Counted from the stretch's first letter, positions 27,781 through 37,393 are shown. The stretch is DNA of 41,101 nucleotides from Candidatus Fermentibacteraceae bacterium (GCA_027067855.1 JAMOUX010000015.1:1-41101); one strand, 5' to 3'. Numbers and translations are program-made. Notes: generated from the sequence alone by a model not told the origin.

Positions 27781-29661
27781 CTACCCTTTCTTCCCGTATC
27801 TCTTGTTACCTCTCCTCACCGTCCATCCCAGGGCATCGAAAAGCTCCGCCCAGCGAAGAGCTTCCTTCCTGGAGCCTCCCAGAAAATCCCTGAGTTGAGC
27901 CAGTGCGAATCCGTCGTCGCCGAATTCCTTCCGAACCTCTTCCATAAGCCTTTCGGCGTACCCGGAAGTAACCACGAGGCCGTCCGCCATCTCCAGCAGC
28001 AACCCCCTTTCCACGAGGGCCCTCGCAAGGTTTTCGTCTTCCAGTTCCACCGCGGGGAAGCCGTCGCGTCCCATGGACTCAACGGTGGAAAGCATCTTAT
28101 TCACCCTGTCCCCGTACTCAGTCGGAATACCCGCAGGATGCCCGGCGGAGGCCAGCCAGTCGCCCCTTCTCTCCACCTTTCCGGTTTCCAGCAGTTCGTC
28201 AAGCATGTACCTGACCAGCCACTGGGGATACCCGTTCAGTATCCTGGCAGGCTCGGAGAGAGGAATCCCCGGACTCAACGGGTTTTTCGAATGGTGATGC
28301 GAAAGACTGTCGAGAAAAGCCTCCCGCGCGGCGTCCAACACCGCCCTTCCCACCGCCTTGACCGACGAGCCGGAACCCTTCAGGATCACCATCCCCTTTT
28401 CCGCCATATTCTCCAGCGCCGCAATCACGTCGTCCACGGACCTGGAAGTCCGCGAAGCCGCCTCCGACGCCGTAAGCCCCGATCTTCCCGCTTCTTCCAG
28501 CACCTTGTCCAGTATCGTCTCGAGGTCGCCTTTCTCCAGTACCTCCAGGTGTATTATCCTGTCATCAACGTATTTCTTACGCACCTTCCTGGTACCGGTC
28601 TCCAGTATCTTCCCTCCCCCTATGGTCACGATGGGCGAGTAGCTGCGGATCACGAACCTGTCCTCCGGTATCGCGGCCACCGGAGATTCCAACTGGAAAT
28701 GAACATAGCCCGTGGTACCCGGAGCGAGTACATCACCTTCCACCGGCACGGCCCTTGCCATGACCTCAGCGGTTCCCGTATGAAAGCGGACCCTTTGGTG
28801 CCTTTTAAGAGGAACAGCGGTAGGTACCATCGAAAGCTTGGTGTCGAGGCTGTTCCTCACCTTCATGTACCCGGGTTCGGCCACGCAGCAACCCCTGTAG
28901 ACGTCCTCTTTACGCAAGCCGACGAGATTGAGGGCCACCCTGTCGCCGGGAATGCCCAGGGGCACTCCCTTCCGTGCGTTCACCCGCATGTCCCGAACCC
29001 TGTATTTCCTGCCCCCGGGTTGAATCTCCACTTCCCGGCCCACCCGTATGGTGCCGGATATGACCGTACCGGCGACTATGGTTCCGAACCCCTCCAGGAC
29101 GAAGACCCTGTCTATGTCCAACCTGAAGGCTCCACCGGTCTTCCTCTCGCCCACCCCGGCGGCCATGTCCACTATGGCCTTCCTCAGCCGGTCCATTCCC
29201 TCACCCGTCAACGAAGACACCCTGAACACGGGAGTACCCTCGTAGGGGGTCTCCTTCAGGTAGTCCCTTATCTCCATCTCTACGAGTTCCTGCATCTCGT
29301 CGTCGACGAGGTCGCACTTGGTCATAGCCACCAGGCCCTTCTCGACCCCCAGCAACCTGACTATGTCCAGGTGCTCCCGGGTCTGGGGCATGATACCTTC
29401 GTCGGCGGCCACCACCATGAGGAAGCGGTCCACCGTGGCGGTGCCGGCGACCATCTGTCTCACAAAATTCTCATGCCCCGGAACATCTATGAAGCCCACG
29501 ATCCCCCCGCCGGGGATGGGCATGAACACGTACCCCAGTTCGATTGTTATTCCCCGTTCCCTCTCTTCCTTGAGCCTGTCGGGGTCTTCACCGGTGAGGT
29601 ACTGCACCAGCCGGCTCTTGCCGTGGTCTATGTGGCCCGCCGTACCTATGACTACGCCCAT
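27781..29661 (-). CDS. selB: Selenocysteine-specific elongation factor SelB
   Basis: EF-Tu-like GTPase that brings Sec-tRNA to UGA codons followed by a SECIS hairpin. 626 residues: G1 motif GHIDHGK (9-15), RERGITIELGYV, DVPGHENFVRQMV, TKCDLVD, domains 2 and 3 (to about 350), then winged-helix repeats at the C-terminus (for example GLTASEAASRTSRSVDDVIAAL and DDGFALAQLRDFL) that bind SECIS. It starts 10 bases inside selA. Confidence 0.96.
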   Translation of the reverse strand: MGVVIGTAGHIDHGKSRLVQYLTGEDPDRLKEERERGITIELGYVFMPIPGGGIVGFIDVPGHENFVRQMVAGTATVDRFLMVVAADEGIMPQTREHLDIVRLLGVEKGLVAMTKCDLVDDEMQELVEMEIRDYLKETPYEGTPVFRVSSLTGEGMDRLRKAIVDMAAGVGERKTGGAFRLDIDRVFVLEGFGTIVAGTVISGTIRVGREVEIQPGGRKYRVRDMRVNARKGVPLGIPGDRVALNLVGLRKEDVYRGCCVAEPGYMKVRNSLDTKLSMVPTAVPLKRHQRVRFHTGTAEVMARAVPVEGDVLAPGTTGYVHFQLESPVAAIPEDRFVIRSYSPIVTIGGGKILETGTRKVRKKYVDDRIIHLEVLEKGDLETILDKVLEEAGRSGLTASEAASRTSRSVDDVIAALENMAEKGMVILKGSGSSVKAVGRAVLDAAREAFLDSLSHHHSKNPLSPGIPLSEPARILNGYPQWLVRYMLDELLETGKVERRGDWLASAGHPAGIPTEYGDRVNKMLSTVESMGRDGFPAVELEDENLARALVERGLLLEMADGLVVTSGYAERLMEEVRKEFGDDGFALAQLRDFLGGSRKEALRWAELFDALGWTVRRGNKRYGKKG

Positions 29662-31046
29662 AGTTCCCCCGCGGCCTCGTTGACAAGCCGCGCCAATACC
29701 TCGGCTTCTCCGGGCTGAACCGTTCTCATATCCATCACCAGCAGGTTATCGTCCATTCTCGAGGCCACCGCCGGGTCACCAAGGCGCAGGCGCTTCGCCA
29801 GGACTTCTCCATCGGGTGTTTTCAGTCCCACCCCCGCCGAGGGAATCGGGTAGTCGGGAAGGGACCCGCTGCCCACGTAACTGTCGATATCCATCACCAC
29901 CGCGGAGCACGAGGGGGGGAGATCCAGCATGGAAGCGAACTCCTCAGCCGCCCTCCTGAGTTCGTCCCTGCCGAGCGAGAACATGCGGTAAACCGGGTGG
30001 TGCTTCACCAGGTAATCCTTCCCCCTGAGGAACACCATCAAGGAGGCTTCCAGCGCCGAAATGGTCAGTTTGCCCACCCGCAGAGCCCTTGCCAGGGGAT
30101 GCTTTCTTATCTTCTCGATATACTCTTCTTTCCCGGTGATGATGCCCGCCTGAGGCCCTCCTATCAGCTTGTCCCCGGAACTGGTGACCACCGCGGCGCC
30201 TACCTTTATGCTCTTCTTAACCGTAGGCTCAGACGGCAGGCCGAAGTTAGCCAGGTCGACGTAGGAGCCGGCCCCCAGGTCGTCCACCACGGGGATGCCG
30301 TATTCGTTGCCAAGGGCCACCAGGTCCTCGAGCGGAACCTCGGACGTAAAACCCCTTATCCTGTAATTGGACGGGTGAACCCGGAGGATGACGGCGGTAT
30401 TCTCGTTGATCGCTTCCCTGTAATCGCGGAGATGGGTCCTGTTGGTACAACCCACCTCACGCATTACGGCCCCGCTCTGTTCCATAACGTCGGGTATCCG
30501 GAACGAACCGCCTATCTCCACCAGTTGTCCCCGGGAGACTATCACTTCCCTGCCCTCCGCAAGGGCCGACAGCACCAGGAGCGTCGCCCCGGCGTTGTTG
30601 TTGGCTATAGTGGTCGCCTCCGCCCCGGAGAGAAAGCAGATGAGCCTCTCGGTATGAATGTCCCTGCAACCCCTCTTGCCGGTTTCCCTGTCCCATTGCA
30701 GCACGCTGTAACCTTTCGCCACGCGGTGCACGGCCTCGACGGCCGCGTCGGGAAGACAGGCCCTTCCGATAGCCGTGTGCAAGACCACTCCCGTGGCGTT
30801 TATCACGTCGGTCATCGTCGATGCGGTAATGAGTTCCAGCTCCCGGCGGGCCATGGAGACCATCTCCTCGAAGGGAACACCCTCGCCGGTCTTCCTTATC
30901 CGTTCCCGGGCCGTGTCCACGACCTTCCGGCACGCTTCGGTGAGCACCTCGGCGAAATCATCGGGATATTCCCCGGAGACCGCGTCCACCAGTACGTGAA
31001 CCGCCGGCAACTTCCTCAGGAGATTCTCAGGACCGCTCTCGCTCAT
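29652..31046 (-). CDS. selA: L-seryl-tRNA(Sec) selenium transferase SelA
   Basis: PLP enzyme converting Ser-tRNA(Sec) to Sec-tRNA(Sec) with selenophosphate. 464 residues from the ATG at 31046. [40 protein letters not shown] and [13 protein letters not shown] (K293 the probable PLP lysine) are family hallmarks. A longer frame upstream lies in rnfB and is not homologous. The ATG overlaps the rnfB stop by four bases, with AGGAG upstream, so selA appears to be in the rnf transcript. selC and selD are not in the window. Confidence 0.96.
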   Translation of the reverse strand: MSESGPENLLRKLPAVHVLVDAVSGEYPDDFAEVLTEACRKVVDTARERIRKTGEGVPFEEMVSMARRELELITASTMTDVINATGVVLHTAIGRACLPDAAVEAVHRVAKGYSVLQWDRETGKRGCRDIHTERLICFLSGAEATTIANNNAGATLLVLSALAEGREVIVSRGQLVEIGGSFRIPDVMEQSGAVMREVGCTNRTHLRDYREAINENTAVILRVHPSNYRIRGFTSEVPLEDLVALGNEYGIPVVDDLGAGSYVDLANFGLPSEPTVKKSIKVGAAVVTSSGDKLIGGPQAGIITGKEEYIEKIRKHPLARALRVGKLTISALEASLMVFLRGKDYLVKHHPVYRMFSLGRDELRRAAEEFASMLDLPPSCSAVVMDIDSYVGSGSLPDYPIPSAGVGLKTPDGEVLAKRLRLGDPAVASRMDDNLLVMDMRTVQPGEAEVLARLVNEAAGELWA

Positions 31047-32104
31047 ACGGGAAACTCCTTTCCCTGCCTGTAAGATATCGCGCCTATGAGGTTTATCGAG
31101 TTCTTGGGGCATTTCGGAACGCACAGGCCACAGCCGATGCACTTGTCGGGATCCACGGCATGCTTCTCTTTCAGCCGCCCCGATATGGCATCCACCGGGC
31201 AGACCCTGGCGCAAAGGGTACACCCGACGCAACTACCGTCTATGTAAGCCTTCGGCCTAGCAGGAGCCCTGTCCACTATGGCCCCGGTGGGACATTCCTT
31301 GGCGCACAGGCCGCAGTTGATGCATTTCACCGGGTCGATGACGGCGAGGAAATCCTCCACCTCGATGGCATCCACAGGACAGACCTTCTTGCATTTCCTG
31401 CAGCCTATACATGCAACGGAACAGGCCTTCCCGGCCACCCCTCCCTTGTCGAGGCTGGAACAGGCCACCACTACCTCGTGGTCCACCGGCCAGAGTTCTA
31501 TGATCTTCTTGGGGCACGCGGTCACGCACTTTCCGCACCCGGTGCACGCCTTCACGTCCACCACGGGAATGCCGTCATCACTCATGCGGATGGCGTCGAA
31601 AGGACAGGCTTCCACGCAATCGCCGAATCCCAGGCATCCGTAGGAGCAGACTTTGTAACCACCCATAACCATGGCTGCGGACACGCAGTCCCGGGGACCC
31701 CGGTAATCGAAAGCATCCACCGCCGCCCGACCGCCGTTGCAATGGACAAGAGCCACCATACGGACGGAATCCGAGACTTCGCCGCCCACCGCCTCGGCTA
31801 TACGGGCGTTTATCTCCGCACTGGCGGCTACGCACCCGTCGACCGGAGCCTTTCCGGCGGCCACCGCCTCGGCGAACTGGAAACAGCCGGGGTACCCGCA
31901 ACCGCCGCAGTTGGCGCCGGGAAGTATGTCGTTGATCTTTTCCACCAGGGGATCCCTGGGCACCGCCAGTTTCCTGGCCGCGAACGCGAGGCCCACTCCA
32001 AGAAGCAGGCCCATGATTCCCAGCACCAGCACGGGCTGCACCACGGCGGAAACCGTGCTTTCCTCCACCATCGAAGCCTGAAGCATCACGTACAGATGTA
32101 CCAT
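31043..32104 (-). CDS. rnfB: Rnf complex subunit RnfB (multi-cluster ferredoxin)
   Basis: Electron-entry subunit that takes electrons from ferredoxin. 353 residues: N-terminal membrane helix (about 23-45), the CGGCGYPGC-type motif of the Fe-S domain (residues near 66), then several [4Fe-4S] motifs ([48 protein letters not shown] and [12 protein letters not shown]). It carries more ferredoxin-type motifs than the short proteobacterial RnfB, as in clostridial-type proteins. It starts a few bases after the rnfA stop. Confidence 0.94.
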   Translation of the reverse strand: MVHLYVMLQASMVEESTVSAVVQPVLVLGIMGLLLGVGLAFAARKLAVPRDPLVEKINDILPGANCGGCGYPGCFQFAEAVAAGKAPVDGCVAASAEINARIAEAVGGEVSDSVRMVALVHCNGGRAAVDAFDYRGPRDCVSAAMVMGGYKVCSYGCLGFGDCVEACPFDAIRMSDDGIPVVDVKACTGCGKCVTACPKKIIELWPVDHEVVVACSSLDKGGVAGKACSVACIGCRKCKKVCPVDAIEVEDFLAVIDPVKCINCGLCAKECPTGAIVDRAPARPKAYIDGSCVGCTLCARVCPVDAISGRLKEKHAVDPDKCIGCGLCVPKCPKNSINLIGAISYRQGKEFPV

Positions 32105-32105
32105 G

Positions 32106-32753
32106 TCACCCCCCCAGCCCGGCGAAACCCAGGAAGGCTATGGACATGATCCCGGCGACCAGGAAGGCTATGGGCTTACCCCTGAGGGCCGGGGGCACGT
32201 CGGCCAGTTCCAGCCTCTGCCTGAGACCAGCCATCAGCACCAGGGCCAGGGTGAAGCCTATTCCCGCCGCCACGGCGTTCACCAGCGAATACCCCAGGCT
32301 GTACTTCTCGTCGATATTGAGCACGGCCACACCCAGTATGGCGCAGTTGGTGGTTATCAGCGGAAGAAATATGCCCAGAGCCTGGTAGAGCACCGGGCTG
32401 AACTTCTGCAGTATCATCTCCACCAGCTGTACCAGCGAGGCTATTATCAATATGAAGGCTATGGTCCTCAGGTAAGTCAACCCCATGGGAACCAGCAGCA
32501 GATTGTAGACCGTCCACGAACCCAGGGTGGCCAGGGTCATCACGAATATGACCGCCGCACCCATGCCCACGGCGGAGTCCAGCTGTTTGGAAACCCCCAG
32601 GAAGGGGCATATGCCCAGGAACCTGGATAACACATAGTTGTTTACGAATATCGCGGCGATAATTATCGCCATCATCCTGCCCACGTCGAAGCCGGTGCCC
32701 GATCCGCCGGGCGCCGCCATCGTCAGCGTTAAAATCAGGTTCGAACCCGTCAC
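32106..32753 (-). CDS. rnfA: Rnf complex membrane subunit RnfA
   Basis: One of two homologous six-helix subunits of the Rnf membrane core. 215 residues from a GTG at 32753; [20 protein letters not shown] carries the conserved Cys of the intramembrane Fe-S site shared with RnfE, and [15 protein letters not shown] the second. The GTG has GGGGAGG six bases upstream and overlaps the rnfE stop. An ATG at 32720 is an alternative. A longer upstream frame in rnfE is non-homologous. Confidence 0.94.
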   Translation of the reverse strand: MTGSNLILTLTMAAPGGSGTGFDVGRMMAIIIAAIFVNNYVLSRFLGICPFLGVSKQLDSAVGMGAAVIFVMTLATLGSWTVYNLLLVPMGLTYLRTIAFILIIASLVQLVEMILQKFSPVLYQALGIFLPLITTNCAILGVAVLNIDEKYSLGYSLVNAVAAGIGFTLALVLMAGLRQRLELADVPPALRGKPIAFLVAGIMSIAFLGFAGLGG

Positions 32754-33358
32754 TTGGCACCTCCCCTGCGCTTCTCGAGGATGTTGAAGACTCCGAGAAT
32801 GAAACCCAGGAGTATGAACGCCCCCGGGGCCAGTATGGCTATGAGCAACGGCTGGTTGGCGTAATTCCGGCCGAGAACGTTCATGTTGAGCCACGTGCCG
32901 CTGCCCAACAACTCCCTGAACGTGGCCAGTATCACCATGGCCAGGGTGAAACCTATTCCCATCCCCACGGCGTCGGCCACCGAGTTCAGGACCGGATGCC
33001 GGTTGGCGAAACCTTCCGCCCTGCCCAGTATGATGCAGTTCACCACGATGAGGGGGATGAATATTCCCAGGCTGCGGTGAAGCTCGGGCAGGTAGGCATT
33101 CATGACCATGTCCACCAGGGTCACGAAGGTTGCTATTATCACTATGTAACAGGGAATCCTGACTTTAGAGGGTATCAGGTTGCGCAGCAGCGAAACCAGG
33201 AAATTCGAGCAGATGAGCACGAAAGTCGCCGCCGCGCCCATGCCCAGGGCGTTCTCCACCGAAGTCGTGACGGCCAGGAACGGGCACATTCCCAGCGCCA
33301 GCTTGAAAATGGGATTCTCCCTGAAAATTCCGTTGGTCAAATCCTTGGCCAGGCTCAT
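32750..33358 (-). CDS. rnfE: Rnf complex membrane subunit RnfE
   Basis: Partner of RnfA in the membrane core of the ferredoxin:NAD oxidoreductase. 202 residues, about six membrane helices, with NPIFKLALGMCPFLAVTTS near the N-terminus and GIFIPLIVVNCIILGRAE, the two Cys-containing half-sites. Overlaps rnfG and rnfA by four bases each. Confidence 0.94.
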   Translation of the reverse strand: MSLAKDLTNGIFRENPIFKLALGMCPFLAVTTSVENALGMGAAATFVLICSNFLVSLLRNLIPSKVRIPCYIVIIATFVTLVDMVMNAYLPELHRSLGIFIPLIVVNCIILGRAEGFANRHPVLNSVADAVGMGIGFTLAMVILATFRELLGSGTWLNMNVLGRNYANQPLLIAILAPGAFILLGFILGVFNILEKRRGGAK

Positions 33359-33993
33359 TCCACGCCTCCTTCCCGGACTTCACCGGAATCCGTGTCACCG
33401 GTTCCCCGGAACAGGCCGGCTTCCGCCATGGCCTGGAGGCCCTTGCGTACCGACACGGTAACGGCCCGGGAAGTTATGGTGCACCCGGTCATGGCGTCTA
33501 TATCGCCTCCGTCCTTCCTGAGCAGTATCTCGTCGGCGGACCTGCCGATGAATGCCGCGGTGAGTTTCGAGGGGTCCGTGACATTGGCGCCCAGGCCCGG
33601 AGTCTCCTGCTGATAAAGGATCTTGGTACCGGCCACGGTGCCTTCCGGGTCTACCGCCACCATGGTCTGTATGGTGCTGGAATATCCTTTTCCGTAAGCT
33701 ATGAAGATGTAACCGGCGACGGAGGTATCCGGCGGAACGGAAACCTTCACCACCCTGAGTTCCTCGTCCACGGAGGCATACGGGTTCTGCATGCCTTCCA
33801 CGACCAGCGAATCGAAACGCATGCTGTCCGCCTCCACCAGGCCCATGGCCACCAGTCTCATGGCATCCTGCTTCTCCTGTTCCTTCTGCAGGGCGATGAT
33901 GGGAGCGGTCTTGCCGTTGACTATCCCCAGGGCTACGGCGGCCACGACCGCCACCAGCATGAGGACCAGTCCCAGCCTGAATATCTCACCCAT
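33355..33993 (-). CDS. rnfG: Rnf complex FMN-binding subunit RnfG
   Basis: Extracytoplasmic flavoprotein with covalent FMN on a Thr. 212 residues: an N-terminal membrane helix (about 7-26), then the FMN domain. The flavinylation segment reads DAMTGCTITS, whereas the usual motif is (S/T)GAT; the acceptor Thr is kept but Ala is replaced by Cys. QQETPGLGANV is also typical. It starts inside the last codons of rnfD. Confidence 0.92.
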   Translation of the reverse strand: MGEIFRLGLVLMLVAVVAAVALGIVNGKTAPIIALQKEQEKQDAMRLVAMGLVEADSMRFDSLVVEGMQNPYASVDEELRVVKVSVPPDTSVAGYIFIAYGKGYSSTIQTMVAVDPEGTVAGTKILYQQETPGLGANVTDPSKLTAAFIGRSADEILLRKDGGDIDAMTGCTITSRAVTVSVRKGLQAMAEAGLFRGTGDTDSGEVREGGVE

Positions 33994-35113
33994 TCTTCTT
34001 CACCTCCCCGAAGAACTTCGGCCTGGTGAGCCGGTTTATCAGGGGAGTGGTAAGATTCATGAGCAATATGGAGTAGGAACAACCCTCGGGATAACCGCCC
34101 CACCTGCGTATGATCATGGTGATGAGGCCAGCGCCCAGCCCGAATATTATCCTGCCCCGGGGTGTTACCGGGGTCGTCACCATGTCGGAGACCATGAAGA
34201 TGCCTCCGAGGACCACTCCTCCCGAAAGAACGTGGAACAACGGATTACCGTCGAACCAGCCGCCGCCGCCGAACACCCATCCCAAAAGGGCCACGGTGCC
34301 GAGGTAACTGAGTGGCAGCCTCAGTTCCAGTACCTTTCTCAGCACCAGGTAGATCCCCCCGAGGAACAGCATCACTATCGAGGTTTCGCCCAGGCATCCG
34401 CCCCGTTTCCCGATCAGGAGATTCTTCAGCGTTCCGGCTCCGTACAGCGCCCGTCTCATCGACGCCGCCTTCAGACGCATCTCGTCCGCACCGGCGCGAT
34501 CTCCCTCCAGCTCCACCGCCCCGGCTCCCGAATCAAGGTCGAAGGACTGCTTGAGAACATTCAGGGGAGTGGCTCCCGATATGGCGTCGGCCCCGGGAAC
34601 TCCGGCCAGTTCCACCACGGGGATGCCGTGGGTATCGGAATACGTTCCGTCCCCGTCCCGGTTTACGGGAGCCGTCCAGCCCGCCGTCATAAGCACCGGG
34701 AAGCTGGCCATCAGAAACGCCCTTCCCAGCAGGGCCGGGTTCACGATGTTGTGGCCCAGGCCGCCGAAGGCCTGCTTGCCGACCACTATGGCGAACGCGG
34801 AGCCCACCACCGGAAGCCATACCGGCACCCCCGGCGGCAGGTTGAAGGCAAGGAGTATGCCGGTAACGACGGCGCTGCCGTCCAGGACGAAGGATACCGG
34901 CCTTTTCATGAATTTCAGGCTCAGGTACTCCGAAAGCACCGCCGCGGCAACACTGGCAACCACCAGGAGCAGCGCCCGGGGGCCGAAGAACCACACGGCG
35001 GCCGCCAGCGCCGGAAGAAGCGCCACGGCCACGTCGTACATTATCCTGCGGGTATCAAGGTTCGAGATCACGTGTGGTGATATCGCCAGCTCGAACCTCC
35101 TCGGTTCAGCCAT
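33986..35113 (-). CDS. rnfD: Rnf complex membrane subunit RnfD
   Basis: Membrane subunit with covalently bound FMN and a probable role in ion movement. 375 residues from the ATG at 35113, beginning MAEPRRFELAISPHV. About nine membrane helices; the flavinylation motif is DAISGATPLN, and GKQAFGGLGHNIVNPALLGRA and LFHVLSGGVVLGGIFMVSDM are conserved. AAGGAGG lies four bases before the ATG, whose last base is the first of the rnfC stop read (TGATG arrangement). Confidence 0.94.
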   Translation of the reverse strand: MAEPRRFELAISPHVISNLDTRRIMYDVAVALLPALAAAVWFFGPRALLLVVASVAAAVLSEYLSLKFMKRPVSFVLDGSAVVTGILLAFNLPPGVPVWLPVVGSAFAIVVGKQAFGGLGHNIVNPALLGRAFLMASFPVLMTAGWTAPVNRDGDGTYSDTHGIPVVELAGVPGADAISGATPLNVLKQSFDLDSGAGAVELEGDRAGADEMRLKAASMRRALYGAGTLKNLLIGKRGGCLGETSIVMLFLGGIYLVLRKVLELRLPLSYLGTVALLGWVFGGGGWFDGNPLFHVLSGGVVLGGIFMVSDMVTTPVTPRGRIIFGLGAGLITMIIRRWGGYPEGCSYSILLMNLTTPLINRLTRPKFFGEVKKNG

Positions 35114-36423
35114 CACGCCTCCTTTCCCATGCCGGCCCTGATCGCGTTCTGAGCCTTTTTTATGTAATGGACAAGATACCTGCCCGCCGGGCAGACGTAG
35201 CCGCATGTTCCGCATGCCATGCAGTTCAGGGCTCCGAATTCCTTCGCCATTTCCCACCTTCCGGCGGCCGCGGTCATGGCGATCATGTTGGGTGTCAGTT
35301 TAAGAGGACACGCGTCCACGCACTTTCCGCACCTGATGCAGGGCCCCTCCTCCGACGAACGCACCTCGCCGGAAGTCAGCGCCAGCACCCCGCTGGTGCT
35401 CTTGGTCACCGGCACCTTGTCGGTGAACAGCGACACGCCCATCATGGGCCCGCCGCTTATCAGCCTCCTGACGTCTTCCCCGTAACCCCCGGCCGCTTCC
35501 ACCAGCGCCGAGAACGGAGTACCCACGCAGACATCGTAGTTACCGGGGGAAACCACGCCCCTTCCCGTAACGGTGACGATCCTGCGCAGGGAAGGCATCC
35601 CATCCCTTACCGCCGCCGCCACGGCCGCGGCGGTTCCCACGTTATGCACCACCACCCCGACGTCCATGGGCAGGCCGCCGGGAGGCACCTTACGGCCGAC
35701 AGCCGCGTCTATCAGCTGCTTCTCGGCTCCCTGCGGGTACCTCACCTTGAGGGGAACCACCTTGCAGCCCCTGGAACGCATCGTCTCGATGGCGTCGGGT
35801 TTGTTCTCCTCTATGCCCGCCATGTATTCGGAAACTCCCAGCACGTGGGCCATTATCTTCATTCCCAGTATGATGTCGTCGGGATTTTCCAGCATCAGCC
35901 TGTGGTCCGCCGTAAGGTAGGGTTCGCACTCCACCCCGTTTATTATGAGAGTGTCCATCTTCTTGTCCGGCGGGGGCGAGAGCTTCACGTACGCGGGGAA
36001 ACCGGCTCCCCCCATGCCGCACACACCCGCGAGCCTTATTCTCTCGACCAGTTCCTCCGGAGAATGAGACGAATAGTCCTCCCACGGCTCGAAAACCCGT
36101 CCGCCCTCCTCGGACACGGTTTCGATGATCACGGCGGGTCCCGTCCGCCTGTGGGGCATGGGATAATCTTCCACGGCCTTCACGGTACCATTCACCGGGG
36201 CGTGGGTGGGCAGGCTTATGAATCCGTTCTGTTCGCCTATCTCCTGCCCCTTACGCACCTCGTCACCCCTGGAGACCACGGGTCTGGACGGGGCTCCAAG
36301 GTGCTGGCAAAGGGGTACGACAACGATCTCCGGGGCCGGAAACCTCTTTATGGGCTTCCCCGACGAGAGGTTCTTGTGCCCCGGAGGATGAGTACCTCCC
36401 CTGAAAGTCCTGGCTTTGCTCAT
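35113..36423 (-). CDS. rnfC: Rnf complex NADH-binding subunit RnfC
   Basis: Peripheral subunit where NAD is reduced or NADH oxidised. 436 residues from the ATG at 36423, starting MSKARTFRGGTHPPGHK. Family features: GVCGMGGAGFPAYVKL (nucleotide-binding loop), INGVECEPYLTADHRLM, and two [4Fe-4S] motifs (CIRCGKCVDACPLKLTP and CMACGTCGYVCPA) near the C-terminus. GAGGAGG lies just before the ATG. It begins the rnf genes, 61 bases after nrdR. Confidence 0.95.
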   Translation of the reverse strand: MSKARTFRGGTHPPGHKNLSSGKPIKRFPAPEIVVVPLCQHLGAPSRPVVSRGDEVRKGQEIGEQNGFISLPTHAPVNGTVKAVEDYPMPHRRTGPAVIIETVSEEGGRVFEPWEDYSSHSPEELVERIRLAGVCGMGGAGFPAYVKLSPPPDKKMDTLIINGVECEPYLTADHRLMLENPDDIILGMKIMAHVLGVSEYMAGIEENKPDAIETMRSRGCKVVPLKVRYPQGAEKQLIDAAVGRKVPPGGLPMDVGVVVHNVGTAAAVAAAVRDGMPSLRRIVTVTGRGVVSPGNYDVCVGTPFSALVEAAGGYGEDVRRLISGGPMMGVSLFTDKVPVTKSTSGVLALTSGEVRSSEEGPCIRCGKCVDACPLKLTPNMIAMTAAAGRWEMAKEFGALNCMACGTCGYVCPAGRYLVHYIKKAQNAIRAGMGKEA

Positions 36424-36484
36424 GCGCCTCCTCGGTTGTTGCGTGCGGGAGCCGATCTCCCCGCAGCAGTCATGAAACGCCACT

Positions 36485-36934
36485 TTACTTCAGGAGCCTG
36501 TCCAGCTCCTCCTTGAACTGTGAAACATCCTTGAATTTCCTGTATACGCTGGCGAACCTGACGTACGCCACCTGGTCCACCTCCTGAAGCAGTTCCATAA
36601 CGCACTCGCCGATGAACTTGACGGACACTTCCTCCGGGAATTTCTCGGTTATCCTGGATATCACCCCGTCCACCAGTTCCATAACGTCCTCCGCGGAAAC
36701 CGGCCTTTTCTCGCAGGCCCTGCTTATGCCCTTCTCCAGCTTGCCCCTGTCGAAGGGCTCACGCCGTCCGTCGTTCTTGACGACCACGGGAAACGACTTC
36801 TCGATATACTCGTATGTCGTGAAACGGTACCCGCACTCGTTGCATTCGCGCCGTCTCCTGGTAGCCTCGCCGTCACGCACCATGCGCGAGTCTATGACCC
36901 TATCGTTCATATTGGAACAACGGGGGCACTTCAT
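36485..36934 (-). CDS. nrdR: Transcriptional repressor NrdR
   Basis: Zinc-ribbon/ATP-cone repressor of ribonucleotide reductase genes. 149 residues from the ATG at 36934, with C3-P-R-C6 and C31-N-E-C34 forming the zinc site, then the ATP-cone (VVKNDGRREPFDRGKLEKGI) and VAYVRFASVYRKFKD. GGAG lies seven bases upstream. It leads the rnf genes but no nrd genes are in the window, so linkage to rnf is positional only. Confidence 0.96.
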   Translation of the reverse strand: MKCPRCSNMNDRVIDSRMVRDGEATRRRRECNECGYRFTTYEYIEKSFPVVVKNDGRREPFDRGKLEKGISRACEKRPVSAEDVMELVDGVISRITEKFPEEVSVKFIGECVMELLQEVDQVAYVRFASVYRKFKDVSQFKEELDRLLK

Positions 36935-37047
36935 CAGTACGCTCCAACTTCCAGGGTTCGGAACCACGCCGCTTCTCCCGCGGCCGGTACCGCCACGATA
37001 CCTTCACGGCAACACGGTACGGGTACGCGGAATAATAGTAAATATCC

Positions 37048-37076
37048 TTGACGAGGAACACCGTTATACTTAGAAT
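37048..37076 (+). promoter_or_regulatory. Promoter of the tRNA cluster
   Basis: -35 TTGACG (37048-37053), 17-base spacer, -10 TAGAAT (37071-37076), ending 14 bases before tRNA-His. A GC-rich stretch (37080-37090) follows the -10 box, as for stringently controlled promoters. Confidence 0.65.
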
Positions 37077-37090
37077 TTGCGGGCTCCTGC

Positions 37091-37167
37091 GGTGGGAGTA
37101 GTTCAGTTGGTAGAGCCCCTGACTGTGGATCAGGTGGTCGCCGGTTCAAGTCCGGTCTCCCACCCCA
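37091..37167 (+). tRNA. tRNA-His (GTG)
   Basis: Cloverleaf with acceptor GTGGGAG/CTCCCAC, the extra 5' G(-1) opposite C73 that marks tRNA-His, anticodon loop CTGTGGA with anticodon GTG, T-arm GGTTCAAGTCC and encoded CCA. Confidence 0.96.
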
Positions 37168-37172
37168 TCAAT

Positions 37173-37248
37173 GCGTCCCTAGCTCAATTGGCAGAGCAAC
37201 GGACTCTTAATCCGTAGGTTCCGGGTTCGATTCCCGGGGGGCGTACCA
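37173..37248 (+). tRNA. tRNA-Lys (CTT)
   Basis: Acceptor GCGTCCC/GGGGCGT (two G-U pairs), anticodon stem ACGGA/TCCGT with loop CTCTTAA, anticodon CTT, T-arm CCGGGTTCGATTCCCGG, encoded CCA. Starts five bases after tRNA-His. Confidence 0.95.
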
Positions 37249-37252
37249 TCCG

Positions 37253-37285
37253 GTTCCGCGGGGTCAGGCACCCCGCGGAACTTTT
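37253..37285 (+). terminator. Intrinsic terminator between tRNA-Lys and tRNA-Arg
   Basis: Perfect 11-base stem GTTCCGCGGGG (37253-37263) and CCCCGCGGAAC (37271-37281), seven-base loop, then TTTT. It directly follows the CCA of tRNA-Lys and lies upstream of tRNA-Arg. Confidence 0.85.
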
Positions 37286-37289
37286 GAAT

Positions 37290-37366
37290 GCGCCCGTAGC
37301 TCAGCCGGATAGAGCAGCGGACTTCTAATCCGCAGGTCACAGGTTCGAATCCTGTCGGGCGTACCA
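37290..37366 (+). tRNA. tRNA-Arg (TCT)
   Basis: Acceptor GCGCCCG/CGGGCGT, D-arm GCTC..GAGC, anticodon stem GCGGA/TCCGC with loop CTTCTAA, anticodon TCT, T-arm CAGGTTCGAATCCTG, encoded CCA. It starts five bases after the terminator. Confidence 0.95.
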
Positions 37367-37369
37367 GTC

Positions 37370-37393
37370 AAGGGGGGCGCATGCCCCCCTTTT
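37370..37393 (+). terminator. Intrinsic terminator after tRNA-Arg
   Basis: Stem AAGGGGGGC (37370-37378), loop GCAT, GCCCCCCTT (37383-37391), then TT. It also separates the tRNA cluster from the convergent secreted-protein operon. Confidence 0.75.

Noticed and set aside
27895-29718. 607-codon plus-strand open frame
   Set aside because: Fully antisense to selB, which has all its GTPase motifs; no ribosome-binding site or domain.
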